From JAXGPP01 sp964436865 (GTDB taxonomy: Bacteria; Planctomycetota; Planctomycetia; Pirellulales; Thermoguttaceae), in assembly GCA_964436865.1 (NCBI GenBank), contig CAYTFK010000057.1:1-27181 (forward strand): DNA of 27,181 nt, in the 5' to 3' direction. This document shows, one piece after another, positions 17,905 to 25,260 of the stretch. Each line of letters opens with the position of its first letter. The first letter of the stretch is position 1. Below the pieces are notes generated by a model that was given only the letters and a program-made list of their open reading frames with translations, did not search any database and was not told where the DNA came from. The position numbers and the translations under genes are program-made.

Positions 17905-19031
17905 CCTCTTCCTCCACTCTGCCCCTCGTCCTTCTTCTCATAGAGCCTGTCCTTGACGAAGCCCCCCATCTCGCCCTCGCCGCACCGCAGCGTCCAGTCT
18001 CTCCGGAACATCGGGGGCCCCCACTCCGAACTTGCACACCACGCGGTATTGCCGATCCCCAGCTTCTCCACCAGGTCCATCAACGGCCGCCCGTAGTTGC
18101 TGATCGTCCCGTTGAGCAGCTTCTCTTCGGTCGTCGTGAAACCCCATTCCGTCATCAGGACCGGATGAACCGCGGCACACGTCTCGAGTTGATTCGTGAC
18201 CCATGCTCGCTTGTCGTCCCCAAGCCAATGCAAGGGGTAGTAATGGGCCACATAGACGATATTGCTCCCCACGACGGGATCGGTCGCGATCGGAGCCAGG
18301 ATCTGACACCACCGCGCCCCGCCGACAAGGATCAGGTTGTCGGGGGCGTGCGCCCGCACGATATCGACCCACGTCTGCATGTCCGCCCGGACGCTCAACC
18401 ACCGCTCGCGATCGCTGCCTGCGTTGTTCATCGGCTCGTTGAAGAGCTCGAAGAAGACATGGCGGTCGTTGGCGAATCGCGGCGCGATATAGCGCCAGAA
18501 CTCGTTGGTCTGGGCCACTTTGGGCCCGGTGTCACTGACATAGTGCCAGTCGAGGATCACATAGAGGTTCTTCTTCGCACAGTAGTCCACCACCGGCCGC
18601 AGCAGGTTCGTGTAGAAGCTGTCGTCGCCGGGCGTCCACCGCACCGGTGCGCCGGTACCGGCGTCGGGTGGGCAGATCGGCAGGCGCACGATCCTCGGGT
18701 ACCAGCCGGGTGAGTTGCCTTGGTGATCGTTCGGGTCGGTGATCCGGTCGATCATTCGCATCACCCCGCCATACCGCCACTCCGTATAGCCCAGATCAAT
18801 CAGCGAAATCCCCCGGAGCACGACGTCGTTGCCACGAGGGTCCTTGATCTTGTTGCCTTCGACGTGCAGCCGGGGCGGCGTCGCGTACAACGGCGCGCCG
18901 GAGCACCAGAGCATCAGTACCAGGGCCACCCGGCACCTTCTTACTACCTTGTACATACAAGCACAGCATGTGATACCAAAGATCAGCGGCATCATCACAG
19001 TGCAACGGGGCTTTTGTATCCTGTCTTTCAT
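17901..19031 (-). CDS. GH5-like (cellulase-type) exported glycosidase
   Basis: A frame of 376 codons. Characteristic family 5 elements are present: VVLRGISL, the substrate-binding DWH (161-163), acid/base ELFNEP (E199), VAHYYPLHW (H263) and nucleophile TEWGF (E295). The reaction would be retaining hydrolysis of beta-linked glycans such as beta-glucans or mannans; the exact substrate is unclear. The start is uncertain: ATG 19031 has a possible GGTGA ribosome binding site, while ATG 18956 would give a cleaner signal peptide (MYKVVRRCRVALVLMLWC, cleavage after PLYA). Export is supported either way. The stop codon overlaps the next gene's ATG by four bases. Confidence 0.9.
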   Translation of the reverse strand: MKDRIQKPRCTVMMPLIFGITCCACMYKVVRRCRVALVLMLWCSGAPLYATPPRLHVEGNKIKDPRGNDVVLRGISLIDLGYTEWRYGGVMRMIDRITDPNDHQGNSPGWYPRIVRLPICPPDAGTGAPVRWTPGDDSFYTNLLRPVVDYCAKKNLYVILDWHYVSDTGPKVAQTNEFWRYIAPRFANDRHVFFELFNEPMNNAGSDRERWLSVRADMQTWVDIVRAHAPDNLILVGGARWCQILAPIATDPVVGSNIVYVAHYYPLHWLGDDKRAWVTNQLETCAAVHPVLMTEWGFTTTEEKLLNGTISNYGRPLMDLVEKLGIGNTAWCASSEWGPPMFRRDWTLRCGEGEMGGFVKDRLYEKKDEGQSGGRG

Positions 19032-19075
19032 CGACTCATATCACCACAATGTCCGATGACCTCTTTCGGTAGCAC

Positions 19076-19103
19076 TTGACACCCCCTCATCACCCTGTAG
19101 GAT
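19076..19103 (+). promoter_or_regulatory. Sigma70-type promoter for the small basic protein
   Basis: A perfect TTGACA (19076-19081) and TAGGAT (19098-19103) are separated by 16 bases. Transcription would begin near 19110, giving a leader of about 44 bases to ATG 19154. It lies in the divergent gap shared with the GH5-like operon. Confidence 0.6.
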
Positions 19104-19153
19104 AGTGTGACTGTGTACAAATTGGAAGAGATAGAACAATCGAGGAAAAGACA

Positions 19154-19462
19154 ATGGCAAAGAAGCAAGGTGTCAACAAGACCAGAGCGGTGCTCGATTA
19201 CTGGAGGAAGCATCCTAAAGCCAAGTCACCGGAAATTGCTGAGGCGATCACCAAGCAAGGCATTCCGATCACAACGGGCTACGTCGCCAACATCAAGAGC
19301 AAGCGCAAGGCGAAGGGGCGTGCGGTGAAGAAGGTCGGAAAAACGCATGGTGTGGGCGTCCCCCAAATCAAGGCGGCCTTCGCCTTGATCAAAGCATGTG
19401 GCAACGTCAACGCCGCCAAGGAAGCCTTGTCAGCAGCCGAAGAGATCCGGGCGATGGTATGA
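19154..19462 (+). CDS. Small basic helix-turn-helix-like protein
   Basis: A 102-residue, Lys-rich protein, preceded by GAGGAAAAG. The N-terminal part (about 8-50) reads as a winged-helix-like unit: VLDYWRKHPKAKSPEIAEAI, then GIPITTGYVANIKSKRK, with the second helix likely to contact DNA. A basic linker leads to a helical C-terminal segment (AFALIKACGNVNAAKEAL, SAAEEIRAM). I associate this layout with small planctomycete proteins of unknown role; DNA binding is inferred from charge and fold pattern. It has its own strong promoter and a hairpin after its stop codon, so it is a single-gene unit. It might regulate the divergent GH5-like operon, which cannot be shown from sequence alone. Confidence 0.8.
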   Translation: MAKKQGVNKTRAVLDYWRKHPKAKSPEIAEAITKQGIPITTGYVANIKSKRKAKGRAVKKVGKTHGVGVPQIKAAFALIKACGNVNAAKEALSAAEEIRAMV

Positions 19463-19470
19463 TCGTGGAA

Positions 19471-19512
19471 AGCAGAGTCCCTCCCGGCTTTGCGAACCGG
19501 CAGGGACTTGCT
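19471..19512. terminator. Bidirectional hairpin between convergent genes
   Basis: Arms at 19471-19487 and 19497-19512 pair over most of their length (AGTCCCT with AGGGACT, CCGG with CCGG, with one mismatch and one bulge) around a 9-base loop. It lies eight bases after the small basic gene's stop and seven bases beyond the methyltransferase stop on the other strand. No T-run follows, so termination is likely but not certain. Confidence 0.6.
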
Positions 19513-19518
19513 CACACT

Positions 19519-20094
19519 CTAACAGTAGTGGTCCCAGTACACACGGGCCTTCTCCAGCAGAGCAGCTTTACTCCACCGGAGCCGAGGCCGATCAACGACT
19601 TGAAAACCTGCCTTCTCGGCAACCGCCACCTCGCTGTTGAATGTCTTGACGGAAACATGGATGGGTGGCTCGGCCAACAGTAACTTGCCTCCCGGCTTCA
19701 GGCAGTTGTATATCTCGCCCAGCAGGCGAGCTTGATCCGGGACCTCGTGGAGCATCGCAAAGACCAGGGCGAAGTCGGCCTCGGTATCGACTCCGAGCCG
19801 ATCCTTCTCGCACTTGTGTAGCTCAATCCGGCTTGCAATCCCCGCCTTTTCTGCCCGCCGCCCCAGCATGTCGAGCATCTGCTGCTGGAGATCGATGGCA
19901 ACTACCTTGCCGCTGTCGCCCACGATCCGCGCCATCGGAATCGAGAAATACCCGACGCCGCAGCCGACCTCCAATACCGTCATGCCGGGCCAGACGTGTG
20001 GCCCAACGATCTTCTTCGGGTCGTGAAGTAGCCGACGAAATGGAGGATCGATGGTGAACGGAACCGCCCACCACGGACAAACGTAACGAGCCAT
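19519..20094 (-). CDS. Class I SAM-dependent methyltransferase
   Basis: A 191-residue Rossmann-fold methyltransferase. Motif I is VLEVGCGVGYF (40-50), and D68 in VVAIDLQ should bind the ribose hydroxyls of S-adenosylmethionine. ALVFAMLHEVPD and LKPGGKLLLAEP are motifs IV and VI. The N-terminus VCPWWAVPFTIDPPFRRLLHDP is a recognisable extension of a group related to ubiE/arsenite-methyltransferase-like enzymes, but lacks the extra Cys residues expected for arsenite methylation. The methyl acceptor is unknown. AGGGAAC lies upstream of ATG 20094. It follows a 64-residue membrane protein gene by 18 bases and may be co-transcribed with it. Confidence 0.88.
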   Translation of the reverse strand: MARYVCPWWAVPFTIDPPFRRLLHDPKKIVGPHVWPGMTVLEVGCGVGYFSIPMARIVGDSGKVVAIDLQQQMLDMLGRRAEKAGIASRIELHKCEKDRLGVDTEADFALVFAMLHEVPDQARLLGEIYNCLKPGGKLLLAEPPIHVSVKTFNSEVAVAEKAGFQVVDRPRLRWSKAALLEKARVYWDHYC

Positions 20095-20112
20095 GCCTGT
20101 TCCCTTTGTTCC

Positions 20113-20307
20113 CTATAACAAGAGCACGTAGACCATCAAACCAATTCCGCCGACCACCGACGCCCAACCGGCGACGACGGCGATCCTCCCAGCCACCCGG
20201 CTGTGCCTGGGGCAACTGGTCGCCCCGGCCTGTCGGCGGAAAACGGCCACGCCAATGAGCACCAGGGCAATGGCGATGGCAATCAAGGTCAACCGCACTT
20301 CGATCAT
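20113..20307 (-). CDS. Small two-helix membrane protein
   Basis: A 64-residue protein: MIEVRLTLIAIAIALVLIGV (first membrane helix), a polar loop with CPRHSR, then VVAGWASVVGGIGLMVYVLL (second helix). ATG 20307 was chosen because GGAGGG lies about 12 bases upstream and the hydrophobic segment then begins at the N-terminus; the same frame is open further upstream. It is 18 bases before the methyltransferase gene, so the two are probably co-transcribed. No family recognised. Confidence 0.6.
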   Translation of the reverse strand: MIEVRLTLIAIAIALVLIGVAVFRRQAGATSCPRHSRVAGRIAVVAGWASVVGGIGLMVYVLLL

Positions 20308-20598
20308 GGTCTCTCTGTTTCCCTCCGTCGAGATCCCGAGCATTGTAGCCTTGGGTCGCCTGCCACACGACGCCCGTGAAACAACCTTCTGTGGATGGGT
20401 AATACTGCATCCAATATGAGTCGGCCTATGCCTCTGGCGGGTCAGCAGGTTCGCTTCAAGATGGCGGCTGTCCCGGAGGACAACGGCCCGCGTCCCGCGG
20501 CCCGAGGCCGCAGACGCCACGCCGGCAAGAGGAGTATCAAGCGCATTTCAAGCTCCGGACGAACAGGGACAAATGCAAGAACGCTCCCACGGCATCGC
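20308..20598. other. Intergenic region before the small membrane protein
   Basis: No convincing gene in this 291-base gap. On the minus strand TACAAT (20347-20342) resembles a -10 box about 35 bases before ATG 20307, but no good -35 sits at the right distance. Confidence 0.4.
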
Positions 20599-21597
20599 TC
20601 ACTTCTTCTGCCACACGTCGGCAGGTTCGAGGATGCGGCGTGGGCCATCGCCCAGCAGCCACGCCTTGGCGGCTGCGTCTTTGCGCAGATAAGCGTCCCA
20701 GAACGCGGTGCTGATCGCGAGGATCGCGCGGTGATGGTTCGGGTTGCGTGGCTCATTGTCGCCCGGCAACGGCCGTTCGGTGAACACCGAATGCTCGGCC
20801 TTGTCCAGCACCAGTTCAAACTTGTCGCCCGGAGCCAGCGCCGGGAAGACGCGGCGCCGCGACTCGGGAGTCTGGCTTCCAATCGCCGCCGTGTCGCGCG
20901 TGCCGGTCATCAGCAGCCACGGAATCTTTACGCTGCCGAAGGCGGCGTTGATGTCGCCACGTTCGGGAACACTCGGGCTCATCACGATCGCCGCCTTCAC
21001 GCGCTCGTCCGTGAGTGCTTGTCCGCCGAGAGGGAACTTCTGCCCGGCAACCGCCTGCGTCGTGTGTCCGCCGAACGAATGCCCCGACATGCCGACGTTG
21101 CGCGCGTCGAGCCGTCCGGCCAGTTCGTGGCCGGTCTCGTCGTTCCACTTGGCAAGCTGATCGAGCACGGCTGGCACGTCCTGAGCCCGCAGCAGGAAGT
21201 TCCTGCCCGACGCCGCTTCCCGCATGGCCGCCATGCGTTTCGCCAGCGGCTGGTTCTTCCAGACCGATTCGTCGCTGCCGGGATGCTGCAGGAATACCGC
21301 GACGTATCCTCGCGCCGCCCAGTGCTTGCCGAGGAACGGCGACCCCGCGCGCGACCCGCCCAACCCGTGGCTGAACAGCACAACCGGCTGCGGCGACCGC
21401 TTCGGCCCGTCCGCCTTCTCCGGCGGCAGATAGACGCGGATCGGGATCTCGCGATCACGCGTCACGTCGATCACCGACAGGTCGAGGGACCGGACGCTTG
21501 CCATAGACTCAACTTCGAGCGGGTCGTATTCATCCGCGGCGCCATCGCCAGCGAGCCATGATCCAAGCAGCACACCGATCAACAACCACTTGCTCAT
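20599..21597 (-). CDS. Exported alpha/beta hydrolase
   Basis: A 332-residue protein with signal peptide MSKWLLIGVLLGSWLAGDGAA. The fold's features are in order: PVVLFSHGLGG (oxyanion-hole region, 71-81), the nucleophile elbow GHSFGG (S174), D235 in TGTRDTAA and H269 in KAEHSVF, completing the Ser-Asp-His triad. It resembles the dienelactone-hydrolase/platelet-activating-factor-acetylhydrolase/chlorophyllase-like group, which hydrolyses esters; the substrate is unknown. GGAAGAGG precedes ATG 21597. A promoter candidate lies at 21648-21677. It appears to be a single-gene unit. Confidence 0.88.
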   Translation of the reverse strand: MSKWLLIGVLLGSWLAGDGAADEYDPLEVESMASVRSLDLSVIDVTRDREIPIRVYLPPEKADGPKRSPQPVVLFSHGLGGSRAGSPFLGKHWAARGYVAVFLQHPGSDESVWKNQPLAKRMAAMREAASGRNFLLRAQDVPAVLDQLAKWNDETGHELAGRLDARNVGMSGHSFGGHTTQAVAGQKFPLGGQALTDERVKAAIVMSPSVPERGDINAAFGSVKIPWLLMTGTRDTAAIGSQTPESRRRVFPALAPGDKFELVLDKAEHSVFTERPLPGDNEPRNPNHHRAILAISTAFWDAYLRKDAAAKAWLLGDGPRRILEPADVWQKK

Positions 21598-21647
21598 TGC
21601 ATTACCTCTTCCCGGGGACTTGCGTGTGATTTACCTGATCTTCCGTA

Positions 21648-21677
21648 TTAATACCACTCGCCGCGTGTGTCACTCAA
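21648..21677 (-). promoter_or_regulatory. Candidate promoter for the alpha/beta hydrolase
   Basis: On the minus strand TTGAGT (21677-21672) and TATTAA (21653-21648) are 18 bases apart, each matching four of six consensus bases. The start site would be about 45 bases before ATG 21597. Confidence 0.35.
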
Positions 21678-21690
21678 AACTGCTAGCAAC

Positions 21691-21765
21691 GTACTCCTCA
21701 CGCTCCGCCGTGAGGTTTCTTCGTGGCCGGTTCCGCGCGGGCCTCACGCGGAGCGTGAGGAGTAC
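21691..21765. repeat. Paired palindromic (REP/BIME-like) element
   Basis: GTACTCCTCACGCTCCGCCG begins the left arm (21691-21715). The right arm (21742-21765) is its reverse complement except for one extra base. Each arm is also a small palindrome on its own (CCTCACG...CGTGAGG on the left, CCTCACGC GGA GCGTGAGG on the right). A 26-base spacer separates them. This is the layout of paired repetitive extragenic palindromes mobilised by REP-associated transposases. None of those is encoded here. Confidence 0.7.
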
Positions 21766-21838
21766 AATCGCGACCTCCCGCTCTACCGACCCCCTCCAGA
21801 AACCTTGGAAAAATGGGTCAGGGCGGCCGCTTCTTGGA

Positions 21839-21868
21839 TTGACAAAGATACATGAACACAGGTATACT
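21839..21868 (+). promoter_or_regulatory. Strong sigma70-type promoter without an evident gene
   Basis: A perfect TTGACA (21839-21844) and TATACT (21863-21868, five of six) are separated by 18 bases in a locally AT-richer patch. Transcription would begin near 21876 and proceed on the plus strand, antisense to tctA further on. No convincing coding sequence follows. Confidence 0.6.
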
Positions 21869-21878
21869 ATAACCCATC

Positions 21879-21951
21879 GGCGACGAACTGTCGTTCGCCA
21901 GCACGGCGGCCGGGATAAATTCGGCCCGCCCGGGTTCGCTCTTTGAAAATT
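21879..21951 (+). ncRNA. Candidate structured leader or small RNA with boxA-like motif
   Basis: Immediately after the predicted start site, GGCGACGA (21879-21886) pairs with TCGTTCGCC (21891-21899) with one bulge. GCTCTTTGAAAATT (21938-21951) closely resembles the boxA antitermination signal in rRNA leaders and some CRISPR leaders, and is bracketed by CGGGTT (21931-21936) and AACCCG (21964-21969), which can pair. No rRNA gene or repeat array follows within the window. The extent of any RNA is a guess. Confidence 0.3.
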
Positions 21952-22024
21952 CGACTCACTCACAACCCGCTTGGCCTCCGGCGCGGGCGCCCACTCCCTG
22001 CACCCCCCGGCAGAACGCTTGGGC

Positions 22025-22056
22025 CGATCTTCCCGTGCCCGCCGCCGGGAAGATCG
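22025..22056. terminator. Perfect 11-bp hairpin downstream of tctA
   Basis: CGATCTTCCCG (22025-22035) and CGGGAAGATCG (22046-22056) pair perfectly around a 10-base loop. It lies about 200 bases beyond the tctA stop and 150 bases after the orphan promoter, so it could end either transcript. No T-run follows on either strand, so intrinsic termination is uncertain. Confidence 0.4.
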
Positions 22057-22258
22057 AGCGCCAACTTCAACACGTACCTCACAGTGCGTACAAGGTTGCG
22101 CTCACACGCTCGGTGCGAAACTCTTTGCTCCCTTGCACTTGCTGCCGCGCCCCGTGACCGACGAAACGGAACAATGCGTTTGTTGTTGCGCCTCACTGCA
22201 ACAATGTTGCATCCGTGATTGGTGACCCAATCCTCGCAGCCCCCGGGCAGCGTGGGCC

Positions 22259-23815
22259 CTACTTGCCGCGGTCCAACGGTCGGCGCCCCGACAGCAGCGA
22301 AACGGCCACCGGCGCAAGCCACACGAGAATTGCTGTGATGCCCAGGGTGGCCGCCATCGGACGCGAGAAGAACGCCTCCCACGCACTTGCCGAACTCGAC
22401 AGCGTCTGGATGAACCGCTCTTCCAATGGCCCCCCCAGGATGATGCCGAGCACCACCGGACCGAGCGGAATCTGCCGCCGTTCCAGGGCAAAACCGAAGC
22501 CGCCCATCACCAACATCACGCCGATGTCGAAGTAACTGCCGTTGATCGCATAGGAACCGATCACGCAGAAGAGCAGGATCACCGGCAGGAGGATCCGCCG
22601 GGGAATCCTGACGACATAGCCGCCCGCCTTGACAGCGAGAAACCCCACGCCGATGAGAACGAGGTTGGCCAGCAAGAAGATCAGGAAGATGCTGTAGACG
22701 AGAACCGCCTGCTTCTCGAATATCTCGGGACCAGGTTTGATGTTCTTCATCAGCAGCACCCCCATGACGATCGCCGTGACGGAATCGCCCGGGATGCCGA
22801 AGACCAGCGCCGGAACCCACGCCCCGGCCAGGGCGGAGTTGTTCGCAGAGCTTGCGTCGGAGATGCCCTCCATCGAACCCGCGCCGTATTCTTCGGGTTT
22901 CCTGGAGAACCGCTTCGACACCGCGAGCGACACCCAGGCCGCGATGTCGGCCCCCGCGCCCGGCAGCATCCCGATGAGCGACCCGATCACCGCCGAGCGG
23001 ATCGCATGCCACTTGCGGAGCCACAAGAAGGGAAGACTCGCGCCGAACACCGAGTGCACCGAGTCCGCCAGCCACCGGCCCGCGGAGCGCGGCGGCACCG
23101 GCGCGCCGTCCAGTCGCCCGGACGAATGCGGCGCGGCGTCATAGCTCAGGATATTGCGAAAGACTTCGGAGACCCCAAACAGTCCGATCATGGCCGGAAT
23201 GAAATTGATTCCCTGAAACAACTCGGCCTGGCCGAACGTGAAGCGCGCCTGCGTGTGGACCGCGCTGAGGCCGACCGTCGACAGGAGCAGCCCGACGATC
23301 AGGGCGAAAGCCGCTTTCAGCATCGATCCGCGCGAGACAATCACCGCGCAGCTCAACCCGATCAGGTAGAGCCAGAAATACTCGGCCACGGTAAACCAGG
23401 TGGTGATACTGGCCAACTGCGGCGCGAACAGTGCGAGAATGACCGTCCCCATCAAGCCGCCAGCCACGGAAAACGTGAGGCTGACTCCAAGAACTTCCGC
23501 GGAACGTCCGGCCCGGGTGAGAGCGTAGGCGTCGTCGGCGTAAGCGGCCGAGGCCGGCGTGCCAGGAATCCGCAACAGCACATTGGGGATGTCGCCGGCG
23601 AAAATTGCACACGCCTCCACCGTCACCACGGCCGCCAGAGCCGAAATCGGATCGAGGAAGAAAGTCACCGGTACGAGCAGGGCGACAGCCATCGTGGCAG
23701 TCAATCCCGGCACAGCCCCCATGAAGATGCCGTACACGGCGGCTGCGACGATGATCAATAGAATCTGCGGATTGCCCAGAACACCCCAGAAAGCCTGTAA
23801 CAGGGATTCGCTCAT
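22259..23815 (-). CDS. tctA: Tripartite tricarboxylate transporter, large membrane subunit TctA
   Basis: A 518-residue protein with about 11-12 hydrophobic segments, the usual size for TctA. Family signatures are clear: an N-terminal GAVPGLTATMAVALLVP, then RIPGTPASAAYADDAYALTRAG, and in the second half GMLPGAGADIAAWVSLAVSK, SNNSALAGAWVPALVFGIPG-like sequence and VTAIVMGVLLM. The protein is the ion-coupled permease of a TTT system that imports carboxylates delivered by a binding protein. ATG 23815 was chosen because it begins one base after the upstream gene's stop and the N-terminus then aligns with the family; the frame stays open to 23866. It follows the fused TctC-TctB gene. Confidence 0.95.
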   Translation of the reverse strand: MSESLLQAFWGVLGNPQILLIIVAAAVYGIFMGAVPGLTATMAVALLVPVTFFLDPISALAAVVTVEACAIFAGDIPNVLLRIPGTPASAAYADDAYALTRAGRSAEVLGVSLTFSVAGGLMGTVILALFAPQLASITTWFTVAEYFWLYLIGLSCAVIVSRGSMLKAAFALIVGLLLSTVGLSAVHTQARFTFGQAELFQGINFIPAMIGLFGVSEVFRNILSYDAAPHSSGRLDGAPVPPRSAGRWLADSVHSVFGASLPFLWLRKWHAIRSAVIGSLIGMLPGAGADIAAWVSLAVSKRFSRKPEEYGAGSMEGISDASSANNSALAGAWVPALVFGIPGDSVTAIVMGVLLMKNIKPGPEIFEKQAVLVYSIFLIFLLANLVLIGVGFLAVKAGGYVVRIPRRILLPVILLFCVIGSYAINGSYFDIGVMLVMGGFGFALERRQIPLGPVVLGIILGGPLEERFIQTLSSSASAWEAFFSRPMAATLGITAILVWLAPVAVSLLSGRRPLDRGK

Positions 23816-23816
23816 G

Positions 23817-25151
23817 TCACCATCCCCACCAGCCCCGGGGCAGGGGCACCCGCAGACCCACGGCAAACAACTGGTAGGCGACAGTCACGACGATCGCGCT
23901 GGCGGCAATGCTCGTAGGCCAGCGATTGCCCAGGCGCAACAGGAGAAACATGAGCAACAGGCCCGCCGTGATCAGGAAGCCGGCCGTCTCCGCAAAGACG
24001 ATATAAGCCATCACGCAAACCGCCACCTCCGCCAGCCGGCCCAGGTCGCGCCAGGAAAGCGATTCGGTCTCGGCGGGGCGCCGCAGTTGCCCGGTCGCCA
24101 GCAGGCCAAGGAAGACCGCGCCTCCGAGGACGAACAGAACGTTCGGAAAGAACATCGGGCCAAAGCGCGAGTGGCGCATCGACTGCATCGCCTCGCTGGT
24201 GAGCAACTTCCCGAGTTGCCGGTCGACTTCAGCCATCGTGTCGGCAAACTCGTCGGGAGGTTGCCACGTGACATCGAAACCCGCATTCCCCATATAGCGG
24301 CGGAACTCGTCGCTCCGCGCCACCTTCTCGAGGGCTGCCGCCAGCCGGTTGCGGACCTCGGCCGGGCAGCCGCGAGGAAGGCAGATGCCGCGCCAAGCGG
24401 AAAAGGCCCAGTCGACCCCCTGCTCCTTGAACGTGGGCACATCCGGGTACTGCGCCACCCGTTCGTCCGCCATCACGCCCAGGCAGCGGATGCGGCCCGC
24501 GTCGAGCAGCGACTGTGCCTCGGGCAGGCTGCAGCAGGCAACATCCACCCCGCCCGCAATCAGTTCCTGGAGCGAAGGCGCAGAACCGTTGATCGATACC
24601 CAGATGGCGGCTGCCGGATCGATCCCTTGCCGGTCAAGCCAGCCGGCGAATCCAAGATGCCAGCTTCCCCCCTGCGCCGTCCCCGACGCCTTGACCCGTC
24701 CGGGGTTGTCGCGAATGTGCGTCTCAAGTTCACCGAGATTCTCCCAGGGAGCATCCTGGCGAACGAAGACCGCGGTGGCGTCGCGGTTGAGCATTCCCAC
24801 CGGATCGAAATCGCGGTACGAGATATTGGTCAAACCTCGCCAGTGGAGCATGTTGATCTCCACCGTGACCATTGTGATCGTGTATCCGTCGGGCCGTGCC
24901 AGGGCCCCGCGAGTATGGCCGGTCACCCCAGCGCCGCCGGTGGCATTCACGACGTTGACCGGCACGCCAAGCTGCTGTTCCAGCAGCCGCGCGACCTGCC
25001 GCGAGGTCTGGTCAGTGCCGCCGCCGGCAGACCACGGGCAGACGAGCACGATCGGGCCTGTCGGATACTCAACCCGCCCCTGGCAGCCGCAGCACAGAGC
25101 GTTGAACGCAATGGCAGCGAAGAGCAGGTATTGTTGAGACAATGATTTCAT
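23817..25151 (-). CDS. Fused TctC (binding protein) and TctB (small membrane subunit) of a TTT transporter
   Basis: One frame of 444 codons encodes two normally separate subunits. Residues 1-24 form a hydrophobic export signal ending in CCGC, which may be a non-canonical lipidation site. Residues about 28-320 are TctC: PIVLVCPWSAGGGTDQTSR, VNATGGAGVTGH, VKASGTAQGG and FKEQGVDWAFSAWRGICLP are its ligand-loop motifs. From about 325 the protein becomes TctB, with FFPNVLFVLGGAVFLGLLA and three further hydrophobic helices ending in RVPLPRGWWGW. No stop or frameshift separates the parts. The binding domain would thus be tethered in the periplasm to the membrane subunit. The order C-B-A matches separate-subunit operons. 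The ligand cannot be read from sequence. Confidence 0.93.
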   Translation of the reverse strand: MKSLSQQYLLFAAIAFNALCCGCQGRVEYPTGPIVLVCPWSAGGGTDQTSRQVARLLEQQLGVPVNVVNATGGAGVTGHTRGALARPDGYTITMVTVEINMLHWRGLTNISYRDFDPVGMLNRDATAVFVRQDAPWENLGELETHIRDNPGRVKASGTAQGGSWHLGFAGWLDRQGIDPAAAIWVSINGSAPSLQELIAGGVDVACCSLPEAQSLLDAGRIRCLGVMADERVAQYPDVPTFKEQGVDWAFSAWRGICLPRGCPAEVRNRLAAALEKVARSDEFRRYMGNAGFDVTWQPPDEFADTMAEVDRQLGKLLTSEAMQSMRHSRFGPMFFPNVLFVLGGAVFLGLLATGQLRRPAETESLSWRDLGRLAEVAVCVMAYIVFAETAGFLITAGLLLMFLLLRLGNRWPTSIAASAIVVTVAYQLFAVGLRVPLPRGWWGW

Positions 25152-25260
25152 CGGCTATGATTTCCGCAGCCCGGCCGCCACCCGAACGAAACGCGCATCA
25201 TATCGGCGGCTCGCGCATGCCGCGACCGTCGGGTGCCATGCGCGGCACAACCGTGGGCGC

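Larger units (their letters stand above)
21598..22258. other. Long non-coding region with repeats, strong promoter and leader-like sequence
   Basis: This 661-base stretch between the alpha/beta hydrolase and tctA holds the hydrolase promoter, a paired palindrome (21691-21765), a strong plus-strand promoter (21839-21868), a boxA-like motif (21938-21951) and a perfect 11-base hairpin (22025-22056). A plus-strand ORF at 21943-22218 has no recognisable domain and an Arg/Pro-rich shadow-like composition, so I do not call a gene. Confidence 0.6.

Noticed and set aside
16876..17943. 355-residue plus-strand ORF
   Set aside because: Antisense to the DUF4832-type gene.
20395..21561. 388-residue plus-strand ORF
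   Set aside because: Antisense to the alpha/beta hydrolase with a full Ser-Asp-His triad.
21943..22218. 91-residue plus-strand ORF downstream of the strong promoter
   Set aside because: Arg/Pro-rich with no ribosome binding site or domain; spans a perfect hairpin. Not strong enough to call as a gene.
21870..22260. CRISPR array after the boxA-like leader
   Set aside because: No direct repeats with regular spacing follow; only the leader-like motif is present.
23559..25145. 528-residue plus-strand ORF
   Set aside because: Antisense to tctA and the TctC-TctB gene, both of which carry clear family motifs.
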